From Coprinellus micaceus (Eukaryota > Basidiomycota > Agaricomycetes > Agaricales > Psathyrellaceae), in assembly GCA_951394405.1 (NCBI GenBank), contig OX596340.1, positions 806,001 through 870,000 of the forward strand: a stretch of 64,000 nt of DNA. Direction: 5' to 3'. Under the pieces are notes generated by a model. The model was given only the letters and a program-made list of their open reading frames with translations. It searched no databases and had not been told where the DNA came from. This document shows, one piece after another, positions 44,099 through 54,620 of the stretch. The first letter of the stretch is position 1. Each line of letters begins with the position of its first letter. The position numbers were made by a program, and so were the translations under genes.

Positions 44099-47000
44099 AT
44101 GTTCGGAGGTTCTCCGAATTATGGTCCTACTGCGAACGAGTCGGTCGAGACGAGGCCAGCGAAGCGTCAGCGCAACGTCTCGGGCAGCGAACACGACTAC
44201 CGAGAATCGGCGGGCGCCATCCCAGGTCCGTCGTCGAGCGTCCATAGCCAGGACATTCAGATGCCACCACCGGCTCCTCCAGTCGCGGGGACAAGCAATA
44301 GTGGGCCTGAGGTCCACCCATCACCGAGGGCAAGCGGCAACGGTGCCAAGGGGCGCGGCGACGATAAGAATAACCGGAAACTCTCTTGCAAGGAGTGTAG
44401 GAGGTGTGCCCATAACTCACATTGGGGTTGCTGTTATTGACATTGTAATTTAGGCTGAAGCTGAAGGCAAGTGCCTGTGTATTCACAACAACTGGGACGA
44501 CGTAGTCTAACCTTCTTTCTGTTTCGCTCAGTGCGACCGCGTCTTTCCTTGTCAGGTGAGTCGAGAGTCGATCGCATACTAGACGTTTCCCTGTGCTGAG
44601 CGCCCTGCACAGTCTTGCGTGAAGCGAGGTTGTGCGCCGCTTTGCCCTGAAGGTTAGTACCCCATAAAATGCACCCCATAACACTACCAACCACACATGT
44701 CCAGGCGCTCTCACCTCCGGCCGAGGTAGCCGGTAAGTGAACACCAATTCATTCCTTTCCGCAGTACACTGAAACAATCCCCTCTTGTAGGTTTATCCTT
44801 GCAAACACAGAAACCTTGCACGAGAAGATCGCTCAACTCAGTGAACGAGTACGACTTCTCGAAGACGGGCTCCAGACAGCTCAGTCACAACTTTCTAACC
44901 AACCCCATCCGCTCCTTGCTCCCGAACTCCTCAAGATCAAGACATCCCAGGAGCTGTATGGAGGTCCTCAGTCAGTTCCTCAAGCCGTGAGCCCTCCTCC
45001 ACCCCAGGAAGCCGGCACTTCGAGAGATGAGCGGCTGAGAGAGTCAGTCAGTGCTCTCTCGATAGGGAACCGTACTGAAGCCGCTCCTTCGAGTAGTCCC
45101 ATGGATGTGGACCACCATCCACTGCTCGAGGTCCCCCAAGACATTTTGCAGCTGAGCGCGACGTTCCCGTTCCCCTGGTGCCTTGACCTGGGGATTCGCA
45201 GACGAATTCGGGCGGCCTTACCGCCCCGCGAGGACGCCTTGGCGATTTGTGAAGAAGCTCGCAAGAATGCGCTATGGCAGTAAGTCATTCGTCATTCGTC
45301 AATCTTCTCTCTCGGCTCTGACCAATAGTCGGTTCGCCAAGGTACAATCTCGACTCGTCGGAGACGTTCATCCCCAATCTTCTCCACTACTGCTACACGA
45401 CGCCCATTGAGAACTTGAGTCCAAGGCGACTAGCGCTCCTTCTCATGGTCCTTTCGATTGGTTCACTGGTGGATCTTAATCGTCCACTGGGATCACTGCA
45501 TGGCGAGGCGTACCACCATCTGGCCCGGGCTGCCGTGTGCGAGATCCCGCTCATGGAAGAGCCGGACTTCGATGTCCTCCATGCACTGGTTCGTGCTCCG
45601 GCATTACGTCCTGTTGTCCCCCTAATGATTCCTTCATTTCCCCTTGTCTCCAGTTCCTCATGCTTTGGTATCATCTCATCTTCTCCGATAACAACAAAGC
45701 CATTGGGTACGCCTGGAACCTCATGGGATTCGTTGCTAAACTAGCTCAGGGGGTGAGTAGATTCTGTCTTCTAGGGGCCTTCCGAACGCTGATTTCACCC
45801 CTCCCTCGCGGCTAATAACAACAGCTCGGGCTGCGTATGTACCCCCTCGCTTCCATTGACTCACACCCGTGGCGTTAATTATTCATTTCTCGCCTTGCTT
45901 CCCCCCACAGATCGCGAGTCGCCTCGCCTGAAGCTAATTCCCGAAGAGCACGAGAAAAGGAGAGCCATCTTCTGGGAACTCCTCAATATGGATTGTCGGA
46001 TGGTAAGCTCTTGGGCGCTTTCCCACCTAGGCCGAAACCGTGAATACACCTAGCTAACGATAGATACTTAATAGTCTCTTTCACTTGGAAGGCCTCCATC
46101 AATTAGCCTCGCGCACGTTGACGTGAAACCTCCGACTTACGTTGGGCCTGGAATCTATGCCCCTCGCGAAGAGATCATCTGTAAGTACTGACTTCCTATA
46201 GCTATACATACCTAATTACCTTACCAGACCACGAATGGAAGAGCGGGTTCTTCATCAAGTGCCTGTCCCCCATGCTGGAGGCAATGGTCTCTGTCGACAC
46301 CGTATCATACTCAAGGGTTCTTGAGCTCGATAAAGCAGTCCGAGACTATCCAGTACCTTCTATTCTCGATGAGACAAAATCTCTGAGCTCACCAACACGC
46401 TTCCTTGCGATGCAGAAGGCGTTGGTGACTATGGGACGCGAAATAGGTGCGACTCTCATTCAATCTAATCCGAGTCCGAGGACCTCGCTCCTAAGCCCAC
46501 TCCACAGCCATTCTGCAACTTCACCGGAAGTACTTCACATGGGCTATGAGTAACGCCAGCTCCTTCGATCTCCAGCACAAGCACGCGCCTTCAGTCGTCG
46601 CCACCTATATCGCCGCCTCCTCCCTAGTATCTACTGTTGATACGCTCTTCAGCCAGGAGCAACAGCTGAGCGCCCGCTTTCTGCATTTCTGGTTCAATTC
46701 ATTCTCCGCTGCTGTACGTTCTCACTTCTCCCACTCCCGTTTTGTTCGCCATTTAGAACATCCTTTCTGATATTAACTCATTTTCGGATACTTGTGAACA
46801 GGTGACATTATCCTTGCTGATAAGTCGAGCACCGTCGACGCCACTTGCGAAGCATGCCCTCCAAGGTCTCGAGCGGGCAGGGCAACTATTCAGAAGGGCT
46901 GCAACCATTCTGCCATTCTGTGCCAAGGCACTGGTAAGCCCTGTATAGCCCTGTCATTTCCATGTGGCGTCTGATGCCCTTCTCCCACTAGCCTGTAATA

Positions 47001-47468
47001 CAGAAGTTGTTGGACAAATCGCAACGAACCTTGACACAGTCCTCGGGCCAACTCAAGTTTCCAGAAAGGTCATCCGCTGCATACTCCAACGAACGACGAT
47101 CCCTCCCGCAACCATTCGACCAAGCACATCAGGTCTTAGCAAACTGGGTCGAGTCATCCTCGAAGTCCCCTTACGCCCTTGACCAAACACTTGAGAAGGC
47201 CGATGTTCTAGCGCCGAGTGGTGACAGTAGCAGGAGTGGTAGTCATGCTACGGAGACACCATCTTCAGATACCTGGCTACCCGATTTATATCGATTCTCT
47301 AGCGTAGGGTTGGGCCTGGAAGATCGCTACCAGACCCCAACACCGCAGCCGGCAACACCGTTTGTGCCCTCTCTCCCCCGTGTGGCGGAAACGAAGGATT
47401 TTAATTTTGACTATGGGGATCTGACGATAGGGTTGGTAGAGGAAACGAGCTACATGGCGTGGTTCTAG
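44099..47468 (+). CDS. Zn2Cys6 fungal-type transcription factor (tandem copy 2)
   Basis: Starts MFGGSPNYGPTANESVETRP, with an NLS-like AKRQRN and a Pro/Ser-rich lead. The zinc cluster exons are SCKECRR (ending 44403), LKLK (44454-44466), CDRVFPCQ (44532-44555), SCVKRGCAPLCPEG, then RFILANTETLHEKIAQLSER and a leucine-rich coiled coil. The intron after LKLK (44467-44531) has a GC donor, GCAAGT; reading through it would meet a stop. The middle homology region mirrors copy 1: RRLALLLMVLSIGSLVDLNR, VCEIPLMEEPDFDVLHAL, SDNNKAIGYAWNLMGFVAKL, RRAIFWELLNMDCRMSLSLG. The end is EETSYMAWF, like DQSWMAFF in copy 1. Shared exon order shows tandem duplication, with long divergence outside conserved blocks. 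Confidence 0.9.
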
Positions 47469-48116
47469 TTCATTTCTGTGTCTATTTGGTTTCGTGTCCA
47501 TGATTTGCTTTACGATACTTATTGAGCCGCCGTTGTCTGAGCCAAGCCATATGATACTTCACACCAAGCTATGTATCACCTCTACTGTCCTCTCCGTCCC
47601 TCCCGATTCCCATGGCTATCGATTCATGGCCGTAAAGTGTTACATAGAAAAGGAGGAAATACTATTTTACATTGTCTTCTCACTGATGATCCAGAGTTGT
47701 CTGGCCAAGGCTTCGAACGCTCTCCTTCCCAAAAATACACACCATCAAAGGGTTGACACACGACCGTTCTTCCTAATGTCCCGGGTCGCAGAACCCAAGC
47801 AGGCCCTCAGAAATTTGGCCCGAAAGACAAGCGTCAATATTTGGTCGAAAAGGCGCTTATCAAGCATGTACAGAAAGCAAGGATAGTCACCCACGCTGTC
47901 CACGCCCACTGCTAGTACCCGCCGCTTCCTCTTGTTAGAACAACAGTCTTGGTAAGCGTGCGCAGCTAGTACCCTCTGTCATCTTCATTTTGCGTAGGCA
48001 CTAGATTCCGGCTACACACTTTGGCTACAAACGGACGAAATGGGATAGATAATAAAACATGATGGCCATCGAAGTTGAAGAATCCTCATCACCCCCTCAC
48101 AAAGGCAGCATTGAGC
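47469..48116. other. Intergenic
   Basis: 3' flank of the second Zn2Cys6 gene and promoter of GST 6. No feature is supported. Confidence 0.3.
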
Positions 48117-48942
48117 ATGATAACCTTGTACGACTTCGACACAGGGCTACCCGGTCGGGCTTGGTCTCCTTACTCATGGAGGGTCAGGTGTGGTTGGCAA
48201 ACGCTTTTTAGTGACGCTTTACGAAAACTGACCCCTGTCCACTAGATTCGCACTCAACATCAAGGGCATTAAACACCAGACCGAATGGGTCCAATACGCT
48301 AACATCGAGAAGCGATTGCAAGAGCTGAATATTCCATCAAGCCAAACTCTTCCGGATGGAACGCCTCGTTATACAGTCCCTGCCATCCACGATTCCGCGA
48401 CGGGCGCAAAAGTCTCCGATTCCTATGACATCATCAAGTACCTCGACGAGGCATATCCGGATTCACCACAAATTATCATCGACTCCCGGGATGAATTCTT
48501 TCAGCCCGCGCTCAGGAAAGATTGGAGTCTGGCAGGCGAGTTAATGATGCCTACTGGTCTTTTGTTGGGTGACATCGCTCTCGCAACGATGGAGGGTGAA
48601 AGTCGGACCAAATACCAACGGAGCTACGAGAAAGCATTCAAGGCCCGCCAGGAAGAGCATTTGAGCGGGGCTGAACGGCTCGGAATATACTGGAAGCAGG
48701 CGGAAGGGTCGTATGGGAGGGCCGGTGTGTGGCTTACAAGGGCGGGACAGCTCAGCGGAGGGCCATGGGCACTTGGGGGCACGCCAACGTGGCCTGACAT
48801 TGTGCTCATTTCTTCAAGCATAGCACTTTTCATAACTGCGGTTGGAGAGGAGGGGGAAGGGTGGAAGAAGGTATCACAGTGGGATGATGGGCGGTGGTCG
48901 GGGCTCTGGTCGAAGGTCAAACCATTCAGTACGGTGTATTGA
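48117..48942 (+). CDS. Glutathione S-transferase, GSTFuA-like (GST 6)
   Basis: Exon 1 (48117-48187) encodes MITLYDFDTGLPGRAWSPYS, then WRVR. Intron 48188-48245 is 58 bp. Exon 2 (48246-48942) begins FALNIKGIKHQTEWVQYA, giving 255 residues. It has TPRYTVPAIHDSATGAKVSD, YDIIKYLDEAYPDSPQ, and a C-domain GGPWALGGTPTWPDIVLISS ending DDGRWSGLWSKVKPFSTVY. The W-S-P-Y-S-W motif is the version seen in characterised GSTFuA proteins. Its exon 2 resembles GST 1 and the partial GST 7 more than GSTs 2-5, so at least two subgroups are present in the window. Confidence 0.92.
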
Positions 48943-49201
48943 ATTGATTCCGATATGATGCATGTATCTAATTATGGATTGGAGATATGAAGCCTCCAAC
49001 GTCGTCCGTTTTATCACGCATGTGCGTTCCAAAGGGTTATATGGTCAACGCCTGCTGAGAATGGGTCAGGTCAAAGCACGGGCGCTAAAGAGGGCGGCTA
49101 TGCCAATTCAACCTCCGCTTTGTTTGGGTTTGATGGTGTACAAACAACTCCGGACTGTGACGCGATGTTGACAACCTGCACTCTCCTGCTCGCTCTCGCC
49201 T

Positions 49202-49863
49202 ATGAACGCCCGTCTTCCAGGGGAACTTCCGTACGAAATACGGTGCAAGACATTCCGATTGGTCCCGGAGGACCAACAGGCAATGCTCGGGATTGTGAAC
49301 AGCAGTCTCTTCTACATCATGCTTGGACTACGATATGAAAACGTCGAATTCAGACACTCGGATTTACCGCGAAGAACAACAGAAGCTTTGCAGCACGTAA
49401 TGTATGATTCCTGATACCTCGATCACGATGCTGAGGTGCTCGTTAGAAATCCCATCATGTCTCAACACATAAAACACATTTCAATTCGACTTGAGTTGCT
49501 CGATAGGTATCTATCACACCCGGCAAGGCGCCACATCTTTGAGCGGCCCTCTCGCCTCCCCACAGGAGCCATTCCGAAAATATTGGGTCTGGTGCGGTTA
49601 CTCTCCAAAGTTGTGGACGTGTTGACGCACCTGCCGAAACTCCAATCTATCGAGGTCGCCTATAACCACATCCCCCACCGCGACGCTGTCACCCGACCAT
49701 ATGAACCAGTTCGCCTCCGTGGGTCAGCCATATGTAGACGGGATTTCAACCACGACCTTCCGCCATGGCGAACTCAGCATCTCCCTCCGATCCATCCCGT
49801 AAGGCCCCCAATGCATCTACGCTTACCACGGCACCAAAGGAGCAACCGTCACCATTGCTAGCG
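49202..49863 (+). pseudogene. Broken F-box-type gene
   Basis: Begins MNARLPGELPYEIRCKTFRL, an F-box-like start, and continues AMLGIVNSSLFYIMLGLRYE and NVEFRHSDLPRRTTEALQHV. A TGA stop at 49412-49414 interrupts the frame. The same frame resumes immediately with YLDHDAEVLVRNPIMSQHIK and HISIRLELLDRYLS. A further frame change near 49690-49710 is needed to keep the sequence coherent (MNQFASVGQPYVDGISTTTF lies in another frame). With one stop and one shift this is a relic, unrelated in detail to the F-box gene at 20.9 kb. The gap 48943-49201 holds no feature. Confidence 0.55.
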
Positions 49864-51785
49864 CGATACGAACGCGTCGTTGTGACTATTCGGGCTTAAG
49901 GCTGACCAAGGTCGAGGCAGAGAGAGACGTCCTCACAACACGAACGTAACTGTAACGCTGCCAACAGCGTGTTCGTAGCGTGACGGTTCCGTCCGTGTGG
50001 TCTCTGTTCTTGTACCCCCTGGTCAGAGTCCCATTGCCGTGGACGTATTGTCCATCTCACGTTCACTGGATTTGAAAGCTACTTTCGGCTGTTCGCGCAA
50101 GGTGGAAGTCGGGATAACTTAACACAATTTGCGGGTTACGTGCAGCGTTCTAGGTGTGCTTTACGCTTGTGAGCTTCATTGAGTGATCAGTGAGCCAAAA
50201 TGGGAGCCTACCTCTCCGAAACCACATTGTAGAAAGTAATGGTAGAAGTTCGGGATCGCCCGAGAGTGTATGAAGATGTAGTCAAGGGGAAGACCCATGC
50301 CAGGGAAAGGGAGGTATTCTGGATTCGACTATAAATAGGAGGGAGAAGGGTAGGTGAAGTGGCCAGTGACGAGAGAGGCGAGAGAGGCAAAAATATGAGT
50401 CAGAAGACGACCGTTCTCACTAGATCCGCTAGGCGCTTCAGCTGTCGGATGTGCCTAGTTCCATGCCACTGTTGTCCCACCAGTCGGACACAGTCCCTTC
50501 CAGGGTAGAAGGTCGCCAGCTAAAGGTCTCCCAAGTCTACCAGCTCTCGCACAGAGAGGTTGTTAATAGACCCCGGCTCGGTGACACCCGTTCCCCTTTC
50601 CCCAGAGAGAGATGTTAGATATTGGTTGAAGAGAGTGTGACGGCGATGGTTGAACCCACCTTCAGGGCGAGTAATCTCTGTCCTTAGGTGCTGGCGGGCT
50701 TTCTGTGGGGAGACCATGTCTTGAATGAGCTCCAGTGCGCGAACGACAACGCAGCCAAGTTGGTACCGCGTGGCATCGGTATCGATTGTGGCCGCCGCCA
50801 GGAGGCGGTCTTCCTCTATCGCTTTCGGATGGATGCTGACGCGGAGAACAGTTATTTAACGGGTTAAAATATAACGTGCGTTCACTGGACTTGCCTCTAA
50901 GGAACGGTTCATTCCAAGCCAGTGAGAGGCCAACCTCACCCAAATTAGGCGATTTTGTTCAAGCTCCACTTCACGGGATGCTTGTCTATGTTTGTCCGCT
51001 GGATCCTCTCGCCATTCACCTCTCCGGAGGCTCATTCGTGAGCGAGGTCTCCAAAGACCGCGCGCTTTTCTGTGCATTTTTACTTTGACATCGTCGGCTG
51101 ACGACGCGGCTCTGCCCCACGCTTACCCACTGCTACGAGGCGGCGGCGTATTCTACGGTGGGAACCCACGAGCGACGTCGCCTCAAGGTGCGGTTGAGTG
51201 GGACTACTCCAATGCGAGCGTCCACTGGACTGTCTACGGCGCCGTGGGGTACGGCGAGTATGAAGATAAGGCGGACAGACGTACATTAGCACGTAAGCAG
51301 GCCACTGTTACTGGATGCACCACGCCTTCTCCTTCACGAGCGCGCCCAAGGGCGCTCGAGAATTGATAAACCTTCTCCCAACCTCTAACCGAACCCTAAC
51401 ACCTAACAGCCCGCTACGCGGGCGGGCGTCTAACCTACCCAACCGTGTCAAACCTGAGGTACTTAATAAGTTCAGTAACTCCCGGGGGCACGACGGAGGC
51501 GGCTAGGCCCTGGAAGTCCACCGCCGTGGTTTAGTCGAGTAACACGAAAGGTCATGAACTTGAAATATTCACCGAATCACGCTAACACGAAACCGGTCAT
51601 TCCCCTGTTCTTACCTGCCGCCGCGGAACCAGGATCAAACGTTAAGCGCCCCACGGGTTCAATACTTTTTACGTCGAAGACGCTAGTACCGCATGGGCAT
51701 TTAAGGCTGATGACCCCAATCTACGAGTCTCTATCTCGCATTGATCAGCATTCCCAACCACCAAACTATACAACTCATAGAACAT
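49864..51785. other. Gene-poor region
   Basis: About 1.9 kb. A plus-strand frame around 51060-51290 reads VEWDYSNASVHWTVYGAVGY, which looks protein-like but matches no family I know and has no clear start. TTAAGCGCCC at 51642-51651 is a copy of the recurrent motif. Nothing else is supported. Confidence 0.3.
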
Positions 51786-53580
51786 CTAGACCACCTCTTC
51801 GAGCCAAGGGTCCTTCAGCAGCTCCTCCGCTGTTGGCCGTTCAGCTGGATCAATCTCAAGACAGCGACACATGAATCGGGGGGTGTCGAGCAACTCGTCG
51901 GGGGTGCACTTGCCCTTCAGCGGCGAGAAGAAAAGTTGTTCAGCGAGGCTTCCGAAGATTTTGGCATCGCCGGGAAGGGGGTGGAGCAGCCGTCCTAGGA
52001 CAAATACAAAAGCGAATCGGTGAGCTCAACGTTTCGGAAACCTCAGTCCGAAGAGAACATACCATCGTCGTTGAAGAACGAACTTCGTTCGGGGCACTTT
52101 TCAATAAAGGAGGGTGGGATAGTGCCTAAAAGTTCCTCGATGCGCGCAAGGTGCGCATGCGTCGGGGACATGCCTTCCGGGAGAGAGCAGCTGACCTCGA
52201 AAATCTTTCGGTACGCGCGAAAGAAAATGAGATCCCATAGCTAATATCAATAAACCTGTCAGTGGGCGCGTCCTGGGATGTGTTGAACAAGACATACCAC
52301 GCCGCCGACACTCCAAATATCGACAGGGTTGTCCCAATGACACCCCAGGAAGATTTCCGGAGCGCGAATGCCATCAGGCATAGCTGACTGGTGGTCTTGG
52401 CCACAGAAGTAGGCTAGCGTTCGCAGGGAGGGTATCTTCAGACACTATGCGCAGAGACAAGGGACATGCGTCGTACCAGTGCCAAAATCTCCCAGCTTAA
52501 TGGGAAGATTGTGGATATCGGGATTTCCGAACAGGGGCAATGGTTGAGACTCCACCGTGATGATGGGGTCGGGGGAAATCCTGGGTTCGTGTCGGGGGGG
52601 ATAGGTACGGGACGGGTCGGTGAGAAGGAGGGTGTCGATCTCGTCATCGTGTTCCCCTGTATCGATAAAGAGGTTATCCAATTTCACATCTGCGGCGAAG
52701 GGTGAGTGTCGATACGAGGGGCATACAGGGTAAATAGACCACGCACCGGTATGTATCATACCACTGTGGTGAACGTACGTCAAAGCCATGACAACCTGTT
52801 TAATAATGTTCTTGAGCCCCACGAGGGGAAAGTCCTCCGCCGATCCTCTGCGCAACTCGTTCACATATTGGAACATGTTGATCGAGTAGGGCTCGAACAC
52901 CAGGCAGATGTGGGGTTCTAGCGGCTTTTCTTTCGGCCCAAAACACGGGAATAAATCTTGCATGGTGGTGCAGTAGGCGTTCTCGGGATGGGAACCCGAC
53001 TGGTTAAGCCGTTGTAAGGCTCTCATTTCGGACTGTGCAGAGGGGTGATCAGCTTTCACGGCGAGCTGGCTGTGGTAAGAAGTCATGATTTTAATGGCTG
53101 CAAAGCGGGGGCGAGGAATCCTGGGTATATGCTATTTATCGAATGGCAAGGTAGGGAGGGTAAGAGGACGAACCCGTCTTTGGTATGTCGGCGGGCAAGC
53201 CAGACACTGCCTTCAGCGCCCCATCCCAGCTTCCGCACGACTTCATACTCGTCCGTATCGGTGAACCCTTTGCGGTGGACCGGGGCGACGCGGTCAATCT
53301 CGGTGAAGCGGTGTCCCAGTTGCAGAGACATATATCCGTAGTCCCTTGGTAGCTTGAATACGTGCATTTCCTCGTCGAATTCAAACACATCGCCATCGAG
53401 TTTGTCGCCGAGCTGCACCACATACCGGACTCGCTCCGCCTTTGGGATGTTAATGCTAGATGGCGAGGGTACGGACACCCAGCCCAGAAGATTCGCGGCT
53501 ATGTGCTGAGTGGACATGGAAGTTTGGGAGATGGTGGAGGAGCGAATCCGAGACATGAAGCGCTGACTTTTGGAGTTCAT
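51786..53580 (-). CDS. SRPK-like serine/threonine protein kinase
   Basis: Multi-exon kinase related to SR-protein kinases, a family much expanded in Agaricomycetes. It starts MNSKSQRFMSRIRSSTISQT with a basic, Ser-rich leader. The glycine loop region is VVRKLGWGAEGSVWLARRHT. After an intron comes RFAAIKIMTS (the VAIK lysine). The catalytic loop is MIHTDVKLDNLF, with an intron just before DVKLDN. The metal-binding motif is KLGDFGT, followed by PEIFLGCHWDNPVDIWSVG and the last helix CRCLEIDPAERPTAEELLKD. Catalytic Lys, Asp and DFG Asp are all present, so activity is likely. HTDVK in place of HRDxK is usual for SRPKs. The spacer insert between lobes is short. The substrate cannot be inferred. 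Confidence 0.85.
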
Positions 53581-53700
53581 ATCAAGAAGCTGGCCAAGCC
53601 TCCTGGCACCACCGGCGGCTTGCTGGTAGGCGGATCGGACATGCAGCCTGGCTTTTTATGAAGTAGCCCAACCCTATAGCAGTCCGAGTCAGCCTCCAGA

Positions 53701-53714
53701 TATAATATATAATA
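53701..53714. promoter_or_regulatory. TATA-rich stretch upstream of the SRPK-like kinase
   Basis: TATAATATATAATA, about 120 bp upstream of the kinase start on the minus strand and 36 bp upstream of a possible plus-strand ATG at 53750. It could serve either direction. Confidence 0.35.
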
Positions 53715-53749
53715 AGGGGAGCCCTATTCTGCCACCGCAGGACTCAAGA

Positions 53750-54290
53750 ATGTCTACTTCGCTCCTCGAGTCAGCCGCCCGTCAAACTCCCAAGATATCG
53801 GAGCTCAATACCATCCCACAAAACTTATATTCCTCCATCCCCAGGTCGTAAGGAAGTGCTGCTGCGACTTTTCCGGGCCGAAGCAGAGAAAGCCGGGTTC
53901 ATCGCGGAGGGTGTTGACAGCGTTACTGTGATGTCCGTTCCTCTGTGCTACATCACATATTTTGCGTTTTTTTCAGACTCAAAGACATTTCTAGTGGTGG
54001 TGCGCATTGTGGCGGACAAGACCCCGGAGCACCGCTCCACCTGACGTTTATCGCCAAGGATGCCGATGGCAACCACATATTAGGAACAAATCCTTCTACC
54101 GGATTACCCACGACACGCCACCATTTGGACCTTTCCCAGTTCGATAATGCCGAATTTTTCAAGCGCGATATGGTTCGGGGTCCAGCCTCCAAAGCAACGC
54201 CAGTGGAGGGGGTCCAGGGGGGTGGAGATGATGCCGATGCTCCCACTGGCAGTGAGTTGCCACTCATGTCTCAAACTCATCAACTTACAT
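53750..54290 (+). other. Possible unclassified small gene, frame uncertain
   Basis: ATG 53750 opens MSTSLLESAARQTPKISELN but stops after 34 codons. A second frame gives VLLRLFRAEAEKAGFIAEGV, and a third gives HLTFIAKDADGNHILGTNPS. These segments look protein-like and in order, and a TATA-rich stretch precedes them, but I cannot join them with convincing GT-AG introns. It is either a spliced gene I cannot model, a relic, or chance. I recognise no family. Confidence 0.25.
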
Positions 54291-54620
54291 AAACCGGTGG
54301 TTAGGGAAGGAAGCATCGTAGCGGCAAATGGGGAATGTAGGGCCCAGCGGGGGAATTGGTAGCTGAAGGTGGAGACAACGGAGCAGTACTTGATGTTGGG
54401 GGATATAGAGTATATGTGAACACCCCTGCCAGTGCTGGGTACGGCTTGCGATTTGGGGGTACATACCCAGAGTGTCAACCAAACTATTCGCGACAACCCT
54501 CATCTGTTCAATGTATCTAGGTGGGCTTGGAGTTCGATGGTCAAAAAGTTAAGCGCCCGACGGATTCAGTTGTTGCATATTAATTTATGTAAAACATACC
54601 AAGCGGCCAATCATACCCGG

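Noticed and set aside
51393..51410. Telomere-like AACCCTAACACCTAA
   Set aside because: Only one exact unit and no surrounding subtelomeric structure; treated as chance.
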